The notes: generated by a model not told the origin, from the sequence alone. A stretch of 64,000 bases of DNA from Lycocorax pyrrhopterus obiensis (GCA_014706295.1 JACSVZ010000007.1:50234975-50298974), one strand, 5' to 3'. Counted from the stretch's first letter, positions 46,661 through 62,300 are shown. Made by a program: numbers and translations.

Positions 46661-49600
46661 CCTCATAGCACGGAAACAGAGGTGGAGCACAGCAGCAGGT
46701 TTTACCCATAATCACAATGGAGTGTGCCAAAGCTGGGACTAGTGCTGCCCATTCCCTTTCTGTACTCTCCCTTATTCTTGCTGTCCCATATTCCACATGA
46801 CTTCTGCACTAATTCTGTGTGTTGGAAGAGCCACAAAGCACTGTTGCTTTGCTTCTCTCAGAACAGTTTCCAGTGCAAATGTATCTTACACTTACTAAGG
46901 TTATTAGTGCAACAGTTTACACTGAAACATTTGCTTTTCTCCCTGATCCTTTGGGGTTAATTTGTTATTTTCCTTTTTCACAAGAAGTGACAATTGATAG
47001 TTTTTTTCAGTGTGAGGTGAAGGCGAAGCAATACACCTCAGGAAGAAAGGATGGAGTACCTTGGAGCTGTGTGCCACAAAGCCCTTTGGGTGGTGAGAAG
47101 GTGGGAAGCAGTCAGGGCTGTCCGCTCTCTCCCAGTGGGCTCTCCCAGTGGGGGCACAGGGCTCACTGGGTCTGCATAGCACAGGGCATGTGGGGAATTC
47201 CTCCAGGGGGTAGTTGTGTAATTAACCTTTCATGAGGTGTAGGAGAGGATTTCCTGGGCTCCTTTTCTACTGAAGGAAATTAATCCAGTTGTTAGGTCAC
47301 CGTGTATAGCGGATGCTGCACTTACCTCTTTTACTCCCTGTCACAGGCCTCTTGCACCTTTCTGAACTGTCAGCCCTCTCCAGTCCTGTCACCATAGTGG
47401 CATTTAACCCCCAGTGTGTCACTCCTTTAATTTAGGTATTGCTTTTCTTCAGCTTTCTTTTCACTGCTTTATCTTTTTGTCTTTTTTTTTTTAATCATTT
47501 CTGTAGCATCTCTGGTGGTGTGGTCCAGTGAGATGATCTTCAATAACAGATGTGTGAGAACATGAGAATTATTGACTTGTGCTTCCTGCTCATAATCACT
47601 TTTAAAGATACTCTGCTATCACTCTTATTAGCATCTTTATCATTCTCATTATCATCCACCTGCAGCAGGTATTGCATTTTAACTGATGAATACCAGATAC
47701 ATTAATATTTTGTAGAAAAATAGGTAATACCTAAACTGAGATGCTTAGTGGCATACAAGCAATGGTTACCTCTCAAGTTAATTTATTTTTTACAGGATAC
47801 TGTAGACTATTTATGTTCCTATAAACTGCTTTTGTGTGTTATCACACCTTTGCACTGCTCACTGTGGACCCAAGTTGGCTTTGCTAGATGTCTTGTGAGA
47901 CACCATAAATGACCTGTACCTTAGAGCCCCTCTGATGTAAACACAGAAGCAGAAGGTGTGTGTAAGTTTGGTTACCACTTGCAGCCTCAGGGATTCTACA
48001 GTGTGTTATGGAGAGTTAAAATCTGGCCTCCCCCTAAGTGCAGCTTAAGCAACCACATCTGAACACCTCGGCTGTATTGTATTTATTAGCTATGCCATGA
48101 AGATCAGCTTTTGACTGTAACTATTAAATCTGTTGTTAAAATAAGCCTTTTTGCATCAGTGTGTTCATCAGTAGTTGATTGTGCAGGCTTGGGTGTCCTC
48201 TGTTCTGCTGGTGCTCTAATTGACTTTGGTTTAAGGTCTGTTGTGCTAATGAGCAGGACTCAGACCTAGTCAAAGCCTATTAGCTAGTGATTTGGTTTCC
48301 ATTTTAAATCCATATTTTAATTAATGCTGTACACCTCAAGATGCTGTGCCAAAGATGTTGAGCCACTGGTAAGCTGTATGACTGGCTCATTTCTGTGTGT
48401 TGTTCAGTGATTTCAGAGTGCTCTTGTAGTCTAGGTAACCTCCGAAATAGCCACTTCTCATAGGTAGAGACTTTTGCTTCCAGCATAAAAGCCTGGTTTT
48501 GGGAGGTGCTGAGTGCTGCATCCAGGCTAAGAGCACTCGATGCTTTTAGGAGGGGTTAGGAGGTTGCTGTCAGATGCCCAGGGGTGAGCTGCCCCCCTCC
48601 CTGCTTCTGACAGAGTAAAATTAATTTTTATTTAACAGCCAGCTGATGAAAAAAATGTTAATGGGAGCAGGGTTGAAACATATATTCGATCTGAAAAAAA
48701 AAGAAGCTTTTAGTGGCAAAAAAAATGGGAAGACAGAATAAAAAATGATGTCATGGTCTTCAGTATGATCCAAATTGATATGAGCTGGGCAGCACCTGCA
48801 GTCATTATGTCACTGATATGCTTTTCAAGATTTATGTTTGCAATTTAATTTTTCTGAAGTGTTTCCTGTATTTTCTGTTTCATTTTGAAAATAAGGACTG
48901 GGTTTCCTTAATTTGCAGTGTTTTTATGGTCGGGTATGTCTCCCTACAGTAAAAATAAAATTTTAATTGTCAGATAAATGGTCTTTTCTTCTTTTATGTT
49001 TAGAACAGGGAAAAGGTAGCAAGAGCCTTGGGGGTATGGCCATTTCTGTGCATTTTTTTTTTACTAAGTCATAATTAGTCAATGTTGATTCTCCATGTTC
49101 AATTTGTAAACACTTTCTGAGTATTTGAAGTACAAGAAGTTGAATTTTTTGTGTTTAGTTTAATGATAAAAAGTTGTGGTTTTATAATCTTTTGTTCCAA
49201 TTGGAGTGATGGGGATTTGTTTTAAATATGAAAAGTGATGCCATGCTTCAGGAGCTAGAGAAACAAATGAACAAATTTGGTACAGAAAGCAAAACCATAA
49301 TAAAATAAAGTTAATTTAAATTTAATTTTGTGTTCTCTATTACTCTTCTAGGATTTCAGGTCTGGTCAGTGATCATTCAAGCCACTTTAAACCTGTCATT
49401 GCATTGGCAGTAATTCAGGTCACCTTCCCCAAAAAAGGGAGGTGGGTCTTGGTGCATCTTGAAGAAACCATATAGCTCCCTATTGCCGTGTCAGAATAAC
49501 AAGTCCATGCTTCCACATGAAACATACATTATTAAGAGCTATATAACTTCTGGAAAGCCCTGGAATACACAGGATAAACTGATTTCATTTAGGGTCAATA

Positions 49601-49682
49601 ATGCCATGCAAGTTATTTATGAGAAAATATTATAATAGCAGATTCTGCAAACTTTGATTAAAATAGCTTTTCGTTTTTACTT

Positions 49683-50155
49683 ATGGAATCATAGCATCAT
49701 TGTCATTATGTCACATAAAGGTTGGAAAACACTTTTAAGATCTAGTTCAGCCATTAATGTAGCACTGCCAAGTCCACCACTAAACCATGTCCTTAACTGC
49801 CACATCTACACATTTTTTAATTGCCTCCAGGGGTTGTGACTCAACCACTTCCCTGGGTAGCCTGTTCCAATGCTTAGCAACACTATGCATGAAGAAATGT
49901 TTCAATAATATCCAATCTAAACCTCCCGTGGCCCAACTTGAGGCTGTTTCAAATTCGCCCTGTCACTTGTTGCTTGGGAGAAGAGACCAACCCCCCCCTC
50001 ACCTGGCTACAACCTTCTTCCAGGTGGATGTAGAGAGCAATGAGGTCCCCCCAAGCCTCCTTTTTCTCCAGTCTAAACATCCCCAGCTCCTTCAGCCACT
50101 CCTTATCAGACTTGTGCTCCAGACCCTTCACCAGCTTTATACTCATAGTTTCCAG
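49683..50155 (-). mobile_element. CR1 LINE 3' end, minus strand, inside the inferred intron
   Basis: Reverse-complement CR1 landmarks run from GGAATCATAGCATCATTGTC at 49684 through CCACCACTAAACCATGTCC at about 49774–49792 and CTTCCCTGGGTAGCCTGTTCCAATGC at about 49849–49875. They continue with TCCAGTCTAAACATCCCCAGCTCCTTCAGCC at about 50067–50097 and end near 50150. About 470 bases of the 3' region are kept. The orientation is antisense to the gene. Non-coding and 5'-truncated. Confidence 0.88.
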
Positions 50156-50300
50156 CTGACATGGACAGCCCATGTGCATGCTGCAAAGCTGGTGTGTGCA
50201 CAGAGGGTGTGCTTGGTGTTCTTGGACACCCAGCCACCTGAACAGAGCTGCTGCATTTCCAGAAATGCCAGACATAGGTCTAGTATCCTTTAATTCCTTT
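50156..50300. other. Possible further repeat sequence next to the CR1
   Basis: GC-richer sequence directly continuing from the CR1 3' fragment. It may be an extension of the same element or flanking DNA; I do not recognise its family. Confidence 0.25.
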
Positions 50301-53300
50301 CTAATGAGATTTCTGGATGTTAGAGGATACACAATTAGGATCTACTGTACTCTGCTGTATCAGCACAGAGGAACCAGATTGCAGGATAATACTGCATTTG
50401 TTTTCCCACTATTTATCTATTCTCCATCTCGAGGGTCAAGAGGGATTCAAAGCCTTTATTAGCTGTGTGCTCTTTCTTACAGCAAGGTAATCTGAGGTTA
50501 TTAAAAAAGAGAGAGTTTAGATTTGTGGTTTTGGTAGGTTATTCCCACCAGCTCAAAACAGAATCCAGGCTGCTTGCTCAATGTGAGCTGCATGTGTCTT
50601 TGTGTCCATACATGTGCCACCGAGAAAGCTCCAAAGAAAGACAGACAGACCTTTCAGTCAGGCTTGCACTTGGAGAGTCTATCCTTGACAGTGCTAAATG
50701 GTGGCCATTTGGAAGCTTTGACATTACTGGTGTATGCTTAGGACTGATTTTTTTCTTTAAAAAGTGGGATCGCCAAAAAGCAAGCTCTATGCCAAACCAA
50801 TGGAGAGTTGGGATTTAAAGATGCATAAACAACTCTTTGTCAAACGCTGCCCTGATTATAATCTAAGACCTAGGACAAAACCTCTTTGATCTATAGCATT
50901 AAACATTAATAATGTTAGCTAGGAGCTTGTAGTCATTCTTTTACATAACCAGTTCAGTGCTCACTTATCTGCATCATAGGGCACTGACCATTACTTTACC
51001 AGCTCTGCTTTCTTCCAAAGGTTAAAGCCATTTTCTCTAGAATTCTTTGATTCCTCCAGAATGTCTTGACCTATAATAAATAGAATCAAAGCATCAGGAA
51101 GCTGAAAGAGCAGATCTGACTGTAACTAAGGAGTTCTCAGATGTTTTGGGTCAATCTTAAGTCCCGATGTCTTGCTGTGGTATAGCACAGCCAGAGGGAC
51201 CAGCTGTGTAATCCAGATGTTGCAGAAATCCTGTTCTGTGTGCAGAAATCAGTGCCCTCATCCAGGATGTTGCCAACAGTCGAGGTGAGAATCATTTCCT
51301 TTCTGCTGGCTGCTTGGCACAATTGCATTAGATTTTTATTAGTGTGGGGAACAAGCGGAATCCCTGCACTTTTCTTGTCACTGCAGTAACACTGCAGACT
51401 ACATTTCCAAGTCTTGTATAGCAGATATTTCTGTTCCAGCAAAGCTTTTGAAAATTCATTGGAGATTTGGGCATACTGTTTTTATAAAGTGTTGCTACTG
51501 CACTTTGGAGGAGGCTGTTGTTCCAGGATTGTGCTTGTAATTGCTGTCAAAAGATATTAAAAGCAGTGATTCCAATCCAGCAAAACACTTAAATATTTAC
51601 TGCACTTGGAACACGTGCATATTGTTCCTGTAACATCAGCAGGACAGTCCACTTGCTTAAAATGAGGTGTCTTAAAGTCTGGCACAGATGGGGAGAGAAT
51701 GCTTTGCAATTCATAGGAAAATATCCTAGGGGAGCAAGAGGACACCTACTACTGGTCATATTATTAATTCAGAGAACCCTGCGATGAGGTGTTTTGGAGT
51801 GACTGTGCTTTCATCAATTAATAGCACGACCAATTTCTCATAGGAGCTGTTGAATGTTGGAAGAGAAGGATGTGGTAGGAGGTGGGTGGTGGGGAAGGGT
51901 AAGTAGGATGTGGCTCATGTGGCACATGTGTTTGTGCACCCTTGCACAACGAGGGTTAGAAGAAACTGGAAATAATTTATTTGTGTTTCATGTGCCCATT
52001 AACTGTGAGACTAATTCTGTGACACTTTTTTTTTTTTAATAATTTACATGATTTTCAGCAGTTACATGCTAAAAACTTCACAACCAGAGCAGATGTCACA
52101 TATTTCCATCTTCGCTGAGTGTGGAAAGGAGGTTTGTAATATAATAGCAAATAGACATTCACATGTTTCACAGACATAAAGCATTTCACAACACAGTTGA
52201 TTGCAGCAGTAGCTGGGGTCCTGTTACACACAGAGAATAGCTAGAGATGACAGGTAAGAGAAATGAAGACCGAAGCAGCACTACATTCATGCCAAACATC
52301 TTGCTTGTTGAGGTGCCTGGTTTTTCTTGGACAGTAAGAGCCCAACCCTGCCCTGTACTGAGCAATAATCCTCTTGGCAGACTTGATGAGAATGGAGTTT
52401 CTGGGTAGCAGCTGGATAGCCCAATTGGGGCCTCAGAATCCAGAGGCTAGAAAATCTTAACGGGTTATAGATTGGGGGTGGCGGTGGTGTTGGTGTTACC
52501 TTGGTTTTGGCTAATCTAGGATGAATTTCTCAATTCATTGATGAGCTGCAAACATGGGGGTTGAGATTCTGGTTTAAGTTTTGTTGAAAATGGAATGGAT
52601 GCTGGCCATTAGGTGGCTTCACCACCTTCCTAACCTCATTCCTGTAACAGACAAAAGCAAAACACTCCAAATGATTCAAAGGGTTGTATAGGATTAAGTA
52701 AAGCAGTGTGATGCTTTGGTGACCATACACCATCAAATTAAATCATTGATCAAAGATTAGACCATTCAAATGGAGTGCAGTGGTGTGGACAGCCAAAAAT
52801 TAGAGCAGCAACCCAAGTAAATTCAGCAGTGACCAGCTCTGTTAGTTTGCTACGTCTCTCTGCTGGAATTTAGTTTCCTTGAAAGTGTTTTCGGTCATGA
52901 ATTGCATTTTCTACCTGAGCTAGTGAGGTTTGTTGGAGTCCTCTGTCTGTTGTTTCAGCAGAAATCTTGTTTTGATCAGTATAGTATCCTTAATTACTAT
53001 TAACCCCTTCCTCTGCTCACGGGAATGATGATTTTTATTGGTGTCTTTTGAAATACTGATAACTCTCTGTGATTGTTAGAAACTCTTTTTTTTCCAGCAG
53101 ATACATGCTCAAGTATGAAAGGAAGTTCACACTTGAAAGTTGGTTGTAAACTGATGATAGTTGTGTTACTCATCAGTGGCTTGATCTACTTGTGCTGGTT
53201 AACACATCAGGATTGTTCCATTTCCATGGAATGGAAGAAGGCAAACAGGATCCTGGCATGGCATATGCAAGTTATTGGGACTGGAACAAAAAAGGGTCAG

Positions 53301-56300
53301 AATGAAGTGTGTGAACTCCTTGACATCTATTTTGAAGGTGCTGCATGGTCAGGGTGTGCAGTCCTGTCCGCTCTGGTGCTGCAGTAAGGGATGCCTGTCC
53401 TTACACTGGGCACTGAATAGGAGCAGAAAACATGGCCAGCTCTGACACAAAGACCAGGAGCACTGAGCACTTACTGAATGTGTGCTTCGAAGTGCTGGCA
53501 GGATTACAGGGAGCAGAGGCAGTACAGGGTGGAAGATCTCTCCCTGTGGGTATGACCACGAGTGCACGGCAGCCAGAACTGGGGCTGTGAGTGGTACTCG
53601 CTGCCTGCCTGATCCCCCGGTGGCTCACACACCCACTCAGCGCCCTCAGTCTGTCACAGTCACAGCACCAGCCTTTTGAAATGACACCTACTCTCACACT
53701 GAACCTTTAGTCTTCCTATTTTGCAAGCTGAATTGCACACTCCTGGTAGCTGCCAGAGCCCAAACTTGCCAAGCAGCAGCTAATTAGAAAGCATTACTAT
53801 TACAGTCACTTCAGAAAAGCTCAGCACCTCTACTAAGCAGGCTGCTGGATACAGGGCCATTTCCTTTTGTTTTGCAGAGTGATTCTCTCTAGTGTTGAAA
53901 TGTTTTAAAAAGTAATATAGTAATAGTATTAAAAGCTTTTATCCTCAGCTGGTTCTGTTGTAATTTTGTTTGTAAGCCTTTCAAATGTTACAAAAGGGAG
54001 AACACCCTAGGAATGAGCCTGGATAGCTAAAACAAAACCAAATTTCCACTGTGGCTTTCTTTTTTTTTTTTTTTCCTGCCAAAACAGGTGGAAGAGCACT
54101 TGCAAAATGTGGGATGGTGTGCTGGGTTCTGTGACTGATAAAAGGTACTAATACCAGACTCACTGCATGGAAGGGAAAAAGACAGCTGTGTCTCTTCGAC
54201 TGATGTGTAGAGGTATTGAGGTGTATGTTCAGAGAGAAAAAGTAACAATAGGACTGATGAGGAAACAAAAAATATTAGAATTCCAAGTTTTAAAGGATTT
54301 CTGAGATGTCAGCTAAACCCAAGGACTTGGAGCAGCTGACTGCCTTTAAATTTCTAAGACCCTAATTAAGTGCATGCCTAAAGTATGTAATTCTCTGAAC
54401 TTCCCTTCTGCTTAGATGAACTATATAATTAAATGCCTTGATAATCTGCAGTAAGTGCCAAAGCATTTTGGCATATCATAATAGCTCTTCTTTAAAAGTG
54501 AGCTCCACTTGAAATACATTGAGTTACTCCTTTTGTCTTTCTACCTTACCCTCCTTGATGCACCACATATGTTTTTATGGATCTTTCTCAGGGGTTTTCT
54601 CATGGCTTTTCTCTCATGTGCCCATGTAAAATGTTCTCCTTCCAACTCAGGTATGCTGTCCTCTTTGGGTATCTTCTTTCTTCATCTCTTGCGCCCTCCA
54701 TCCTTACCTTCTACAAATTATTTCAGAAGCTAATAGTTGCACCAGCTCAAGTCCAAGTCCTGCAGAAATTTGAGTTTAGTTCTGGAAGATGGGGACAAAA
54801 GAGTAAACAATTCTCCTGTTCAGGGACAAGAGCAGCAAACTAAAATGCTACAGTCACTGAAAGTGTAAGCAACACAGCAGAAACTTTTCAGTTGACTTAC
54901 TAAAGACAGAAGCCTGTTAGTATGTCTTTACTGGGCTGCAGGTTAGTAAAAATTGAGTGGCACCTGATGTAGAATCTAAACCTCAGGAATGGAAATGTCA
55001 CCTCCTTTGCTCTGTTTTATATTTTGGTTGTTCTTCAGCTAGAGCAGAGTACCTTACAACCTCAATCTGAAAAGTTCTGAATTCTCCTCTAGATGCTGAG
55101 CCCAGCAGTCACTTGTGAGAAAGATATTTCAAATTCATTCACAAACACTCTTCTCTCTTTGCCTGTCCTATGATATCTTTCCCCCCACAGACCTAGAGGT
55201 CACCTTGATTGAATATGTGGTTATTAACATAAAGGCATGCCAAATGGTTATTCTGTGATAGGATCCAGGCTGTGAAATGGTTCATTCTGTGCTGGTGTCT
55301 GAGCCGTCTGATTGAACATGTAGTGAAACTGTGCAGATGAGCAAGGCGGTGAAATGTGTTGTCAGGGTGGCAGATGTTTTATTCTCCTGGTGCGTTCTCT
55401 GGCATTTCTCAAGGACATGAAACAGAAGCAGAAGAAATTGAATTGCTGTGCTCGCTCTCTCCCTTGTTCTCCAAGGTAGTTTTGCAACTCATTTCTCCTT
55501 AATCTTATCAAGTGTGAGAAGAGACATGCACCTCCTGACTTCTCGTACAACTGTCCTTTATACTTTCACAGGTAACCTTCTTTACACAGCCAGCTGTAGT
55601 TTTCAGCATGGGTGGTTTTCATGGTACATATCTTGCTTATCACTTTGGTGTACATAATACCCTTAAAAGTGCTTTAAAGACAGGTATTTGGATGACTAAA
55701 TAAACATTGCTGCCTCTAAACCATTTGTCTCCTGACCTCTGGTCTGCACGGTTCATGGCTGGCAGAAGGGAGGGCATGGAGAAGGCAGAAGACAACATGC
55801 TGATGTAAGCTGCTGTCTGGGCTGCCATGATAACAATCCCTTGCTGTGCCTTAAAGCCTCCAGGTGCCAGCAAATGCCATGGGTCACGCTGACAAGTGAA
55901 GGGAAATGAGGAGAGGAAGCAAAGGTGGGTTTGGCCAAACTGCTGTCTTCTTTGAGGACACAACATGGTCTGATTTGAATTGGTGTAGGGAATGCTGGCC
56001 AGCTCCTGGAAGATAGCTCATTTTTTCTAAAACTGTTGGCTTTAGAAATGACAGTCAACTGTTACTAAAAATCTTAAAACTCAGTTCTAGAGGACAATAA
56101 ATAGACTTAGGAGAGTGTCTTTTGTAATGACAGTCGATCTTGTTTAGCCACCTGGTCTTTGCTGTTAGAAAACTAATCACATAGTTTTACACTCTAAGTT
56201 TAGCCTTGCCTAATCAAGAATATAAGTTTATTAATGCAAACAGATTCAATAATTTCTTAGAGTTAGATTTTTTAATTATTAAAAAAATATTCCATACTTT

Positions 56301-59300
56301 GTATTGCCCATAGGTTATGATGGTAATTCAATTGGACTCCAGCACATCCATAATGTCTTTTTTTTTTACAGAAATATGTAACATTTAGGGGATGAGTGCA
56401 TCTCCATACTTACTCTAGAGATCTCAGGGACACTACAATATAAGCAGCCATTGGGCATATACTGTCAGTTTGGGTGAGACATGACTGGGACCTTGCACCC
56501 CAACACTGTGATGATCTGTGGTGTCTCTGCTCTGTCCAGCAGGACTGTGGCATGACCAGGGAGGTGAGGGACCATAGCTGAGAGCTGCAGCGTGGCCAGG
56601 CTGGCCCAGCATGGCAAGCACACATGGGATGGCAACCAGACACAACACAGCTGTGTCTGTTGCTTGTTGTATTTCAGGGTTGTTGTCCAAATGCTGCATC
56701 CAGCAGTGACCTACGACTTACTAAGTTCAACCTCTAATGTGATTTTCCATCTCATAAACCTCAAAACTTTTCATGAAGAGTGTAAAGTTTCTACTGAAAT
56801 TAAAGGGTACAGAGAGGAAGGCAGGACTGTCCCACGATGCCACAGAGGAGATAAGTGCCTTAGCACTGATTCCCAGTTCGGCGCTTCTTTAATTTGGAAT
56901 CTTCAACTAGCCATTGGTTGCAGAGGCAAAGCAACAAATCCTTCTTAGTCCACATGTGCAGTCAGGTGGTGCAGCAGGTAATGCTCAGAGCATCCCTCAA
57001 ATTCTTCTGGATATTAATGAAGTTATAGCTTGAAGCTTATATCCCTGTCTTTTGGTACTGGATTCATGACTATCGAGCTCTGATTTTTACGTTGTTTTGT
57101 TGTTTGCTTTTTTTAACTGTGGTGTCATTTCCTTCAAAATGAATCTGGCAGGTGATCTTACAGAAGTTTGGAAAACTGGGACTTTCAGACTCTGCACCAT
57201 TTCAGTAAAGCTTGGCCAACAAGCAGAACAGGGTGTGCTCTTCCCCAAAAATAAGCAGCATCTTTCTGTGTGTTGATTTTGACAGAAACCCTGACATCGG
57301 TTTAGGAGTAATAGAGCTCATGTACAACTCTTTGCCTCAGGATCATACTATGCTCCTGTCAGTCCTAGTAGTCATCCTGTTCACTGCCTGTCTCACAGGA
57401 GGAGCAGAGTGATGACAACAGAGGAGATGCAGCAGCTGTCACACCTATTTACAGCTTCTCAGTCACTGATGTGAGAATAAACAAACATGATATTCCTGCA
57501 GTTGCATTGTTAGCAATTTATTTTTAAAATCAGTCACTTGAAAAATATCGAGGCACAGGTAAAATAGCTCTGTCAGCCTTTTCTGTGTGGTTTGCAACCT
57601 ACTGCTTGACCTGAGAATTTCACTCTCTTTCTGTTAACTTAATAGAAGAGTTAAGGTCAAGGCCACATACTTACCTGGTGAAAGCACACATCTCTCTTCT
57701 GAGTGAAGTTGTACCAAGATGGGATGTGGTTCACCAAATGCAGGAACATGCTGAGTCCTGTCCACTGCTGCCGTTTAATTCTCCGATTTTATTACCCGGT
57801 CGGCAGTGATGAGTAATTCTCACATGTAAGCAAGTGATATTTACTGTAAAAAAGGCCAAGTAAATTCATAGTTGAGCAAACATTTTTAAAGAAAAAACAA
57901 TTAGAGATTGCTTTCCTGTTTTGTTTGAAAATGTGGAGGGGAAAAGAAATTGAAAATATAAACATTTTCTCTTGGATATCCAATAAACAAATGCACAAGC
58001 TCATATTTTCCATCACTGCATTCTCAGAAATGTGGGCATGAAACTTGTATTTAGTCAGTAAATCTTTATTAAAGTCAAACAGTGGCTGACAATAAATATG
58101 TAAAAAAATCAGTAAGTCAAGAAAGTTGATAGGATTAAAATCTATGATCTGTTTTGGGGGCTGAAGTGGAACAACCCCAGATAAACAGAAGGAGGGGGAG
58201 TCTGTAATATCTCATGCAGACACAGCATTTGGGGACATGGATGTTGTGCTCTGTTTTTCCTTTTGTCTCTGCTTTCCTCCTCCTCAAAGCTGCGGAGGGG
58301 ACCACACAGAACAAGCATCTCATGGCTGGAGCTGTATTTTTGGCTTGGAGTTGAGAGCCATCATCCCTCGAGCACAGCAGATTGGTTTCATGGTCTGATT
58401 GTTGGTAATTGCCCCTTAGCAGATGTCTCTTGGAGAGACACTCCAGCACAGTGGCAGCTACAGAGGGGCTTTGTAATCAGGCTGGCCTGCAGTCAGTGTT
58501 CCTAACTGGGACTTACCTATCCATCTGTTTCTGAAGTGTGTGGCAAACAGCATGGCTGTGTGTACTTAAAAGCTCAACATGGATGGTTCTTTCAGGGGTG
58601 TAAGTTCAGAGCTGCGATGAAACATCTTACCCTTCTTTGTTTCTTCTTATTTTGGGAGGCTTCATCTCTCTCACTGCCACCTTGCTTTAATGGGCTACCG
58701 CAGCCTTGCACCTAATTCCTGAGTCACAACAACACGTGGCGGAGTTTGAGTATCTCTGTCGCCATTTGACCCTCCTTTGCCATGGTTCTGTGTGATGGTG
58801 CTGTTCCTTTTCTGCCTGCCTCATCAGCTAGTATCAAATAAGTTGGGTGTTTGTCTCTGAGAACTGCTAAGGATGTATTTATTTATTCATTCATTCATTC
58901 ATTCAGTAACACATATTCTGTGTAGGATCTCACACCTGGATGTGGTACCTCCTGATATCAGTCTCACTGGTTCATCATTAGGAGAGCTCTGCATTTCCCT
59001 GGAGGCACCTGATTGTAGCTTCCAAAACATAGCAGTCAGCGTGTTTGGTCTTGTTTTTTTTCTCCCACTTAATTTTTTTTCTTCTGTTTTTCTAATTAAT
59101 CGTAAAGTAGACTTGCTTTTGTGATCCCTGGGATTACTGGAACCAGTGCTTCAAGCAGGGCAATTCCCAGTCATCTTTCAAATATGATACTGTTTCTGCA
59201 ATAGGAGTATTTATCTCATATACAGTCTGGGCTACACTTATTTTTGTAGGTTAAATTTAACTGTGGGCTGTGCTGCCCAAACCAGGCACTGGATTTATGT

Positions 59301-62300
59301 TGTCGGAACCTTCAGCAAAAACCTGAATACTCCAGAACTGGATTTTTTTTTTTTTTAATCTATTTCACTGAAGCAACTAGATAGCCTCCAAATCTATTTT
59401 TTGGAAAATGTGACACATTCTCAAGGAGACAGGTTGATGGGAACAATTGCTGTTAAAAAGCAGGAAGCAAAGCAGCAGTGAGGGCATATGTGCATTCACG
59501 TCATGTAAACCTGATGCTGACCAGAGAGAGCCAGCCCACACCTTCCTCCCTGCCCGGGAAAGCCCCACAGCGACAGGATGCCACCTGACCTTATTGCCAC
59601 TTAAGAACAGGGTTAGCCGTGGCCACGTCGCCGGTGTGCAGGAGCAGGCAGCCTCCTGTTCGTGAGTCTTGGGCAGAGAGGTGGTCCCTGCATTGCAAGG
59701 AGCATGTGGAGAGGCAGGAGTGGGTGGGGGGTGGCAGTGCGCTTCTGCTGCCCATCTGCCGCTGCCCACCAGCACGAATGCCCCTTCTGCCAGAGCAGAA
59801 GTGCCTTTAACTGAAGAGCAAAAGGGGAATCCAGGAGAAGGTGTGTTTCTGATACATTTGCTCCCAGGTCCATGTCTCTCTGCATTGTGCTCGATGCTGA
59901 GAGCAGCTGTAAATTATTGGTGGGAATAAATGCAGGCTTTGCCTGCACGATACAGATGTGGTCCAGGGAAAACAATGCTGAAAACAGTGTTAAAATTGTC
60001 ACATGTGGGACACATATAGTAGAATTGAAAAAAAAAATACTCAGGAGTCACAAGCAGATGTAAATCCGCTTGCTAATACGTCTTGCAGGCAGTGTCAGGG
60101 GTGTTTTGGTGATAGCTGCTTCTGCAGCAGAGCAGGCAGTGTGAATGCAGTGCCCACAAACTGCTCAGAGTCCGTAAGTAAAAGGCAAATTAGCTTTGCA
60201 CAGACCTGTGGAGGGAAAAATATAAGCTGAGGAAATAACAAGCGAGTGATGCACACTCTGCACTTTGCTGAATGCAGAGCAAACTGGGAGCGCTATGAAG
60301 ATTTGGAAACTTGAAATTATTAACTAAAGAAACAAACAATTGTTTTTTTAGTTCATGTTAGGCATTTTCTTCATCTGTCTCAATTAGTTTTCTGCCTTCA
60401 AATGAGGAGCATTTATATCATAGATAAACACTTGTGTCAACCGTCTCATCCATCCTTCTGTATTTTCCTTCAAAATCTCATCTACTTCCAGCTGCAATGA
60501 CCTTGTCCATTATTCACTTTTTATATTTCAGGGCTGCTGTTTCCTACGTCTATCCTCAACCTTGCATTTAGTTTCACATATATAGCAAAGCCACTTTATT
60601 TTTTTCCACAATACGATCTGAAAACTGTCCTTTCTTAAAGTTTTTAAAATACTGGGCCATGGCTGGACTGCTGGTGCGTGTAACCTTTCAGTTGGACTTC
60701 TGTCTCATTGCCATCTTTGCCCTGCTCCCATTCCTTTATTCTTGGGTTTTGATCAAGACCTTTTTTTTTTTTTTTTCAATTTCCACAGTTCCTATGGGAT
60801 CCTTATATTTAATTAGAATTGTTAGTACCTAGATTAAAAAATTTCAAATCACGGGTATTGGAATATTCAGCCCACTAAACACCATTTGGAAGGATTTTTG
60901 TCTTTTTCTCCACATTTGTGGAGAAAACAAACATAATTATATTCCCATACATGCATCCATGTATATCTGAAAGCTGTCAGCCTGTCAGTGATCCTCCCAA
61001 GAAATGCTCCACAGTCACTGGCTGTTTATCATCAAGCTACTATATTCCAGGTAGCAGCACCCTTTTCTTCTAAGCAATGAATTGGGTTACAGAGGAGCCT
61101 GACACCAGTCTGTGTATATCTCATTTTGGCCAGCCTTCTTCAATGTCTATCATGTCAGGGGTTAAGCCAAACAAATAACAATCAATTAAAATGAGAATCA
61201 ATAAAAAACAGAGATTAATTAGTTTAAGTAACTGAAATAACCAGAGAACAACTCTGAAAGCTGCTTACAGTGGTAGTAAATCTTGTTAGCCCTTTAGTTT
61301 TAATGCTCTCACCTCAGCAGCAATGCAGTGAATCTGACAGAAAGGAATCATTGCTTTATGGATATCCTTATTTGTGCAAATTTCCTTTCACTGAAGCAGT
61401 CTGAGTTCCCATGCTTCTTCATTCACTGGTCGGGCAGTCCTCCTGAGCACCCAGGTCAGCCCTGTGAGTGGGAAAGGGCAGCTTGTTCATATCTGTTTTC
61501 AGCTGCCTGCCAGCACCCCCGTCCTCGTCCCTCAGTGCAGCATTTTTAGTAATTGACATAAAAACAGTCTCGTGCCATCACACACGCATCTTCTTTCATA
61601 TCTGGATTTCCAAAGCATGTGTTCAGATCCAGTTTTCATGCATCACTGCATTACAAGGACTTTATTTGCATAGTCCATTGCAGGTTGTTAATCTTTGTTT
61701 AGACTTTTCACCCTGTCACCAAAATTATGTCTTGATACATGTATGTCAAGGTGGACTAAAGATGTATTTTCCCCTTTCCAGGCCTTCCATGATCAAATGA
61801 TAATTGGTTGTAGCTTTTCTGCACCCCCTCACTCCATATTTTTAATCAAGTCCTTTGAGCAACAAGTTCAAGTTACCCAGTAGGAGTTTGTAGTTGGCTG
61901 TGTGAAAGATGAGGTTGTCTTGTATGTTTTCAACAAATGCATGAGTCCTGAAGACAAGAATTTCATTCTATGCTTCCTCCATGTCTTTGGAGAGGGTAGA
62001 AAAAGCTCGTGTGTGGGGTCTGAATGAGGGTGTCTAAAAAGAGGGGGCTATCGTCTTGGACTGAAGTCAGCACCTCTGTGTTTTATGTCAGATATGCTTG
62101 GAGTGGTTTGGGTCTAGTTAGTGGTCTGGTTTAGATTAATTTCTTTTCAGTTTCAGTATCTTTATGGGAAAAAGAGGCATATTCATCACAAATCTGCCAT
62201 TCATTATTTTGTGTCGTGACATCATAATCATCTGAAAACATGATATAAAATAGCAGTTCATTTTTTATTAAAATTACATTTAGTCTTGCTGGTAGCTTCT

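Noticed and set aside
56410..56699. GC-richer patch with a pyrimidine–AG acceptor-like site downstream (about 56,660–56,680)
   Set aside because: No coding frame with recognisable content follows and no matching donor could be defended.
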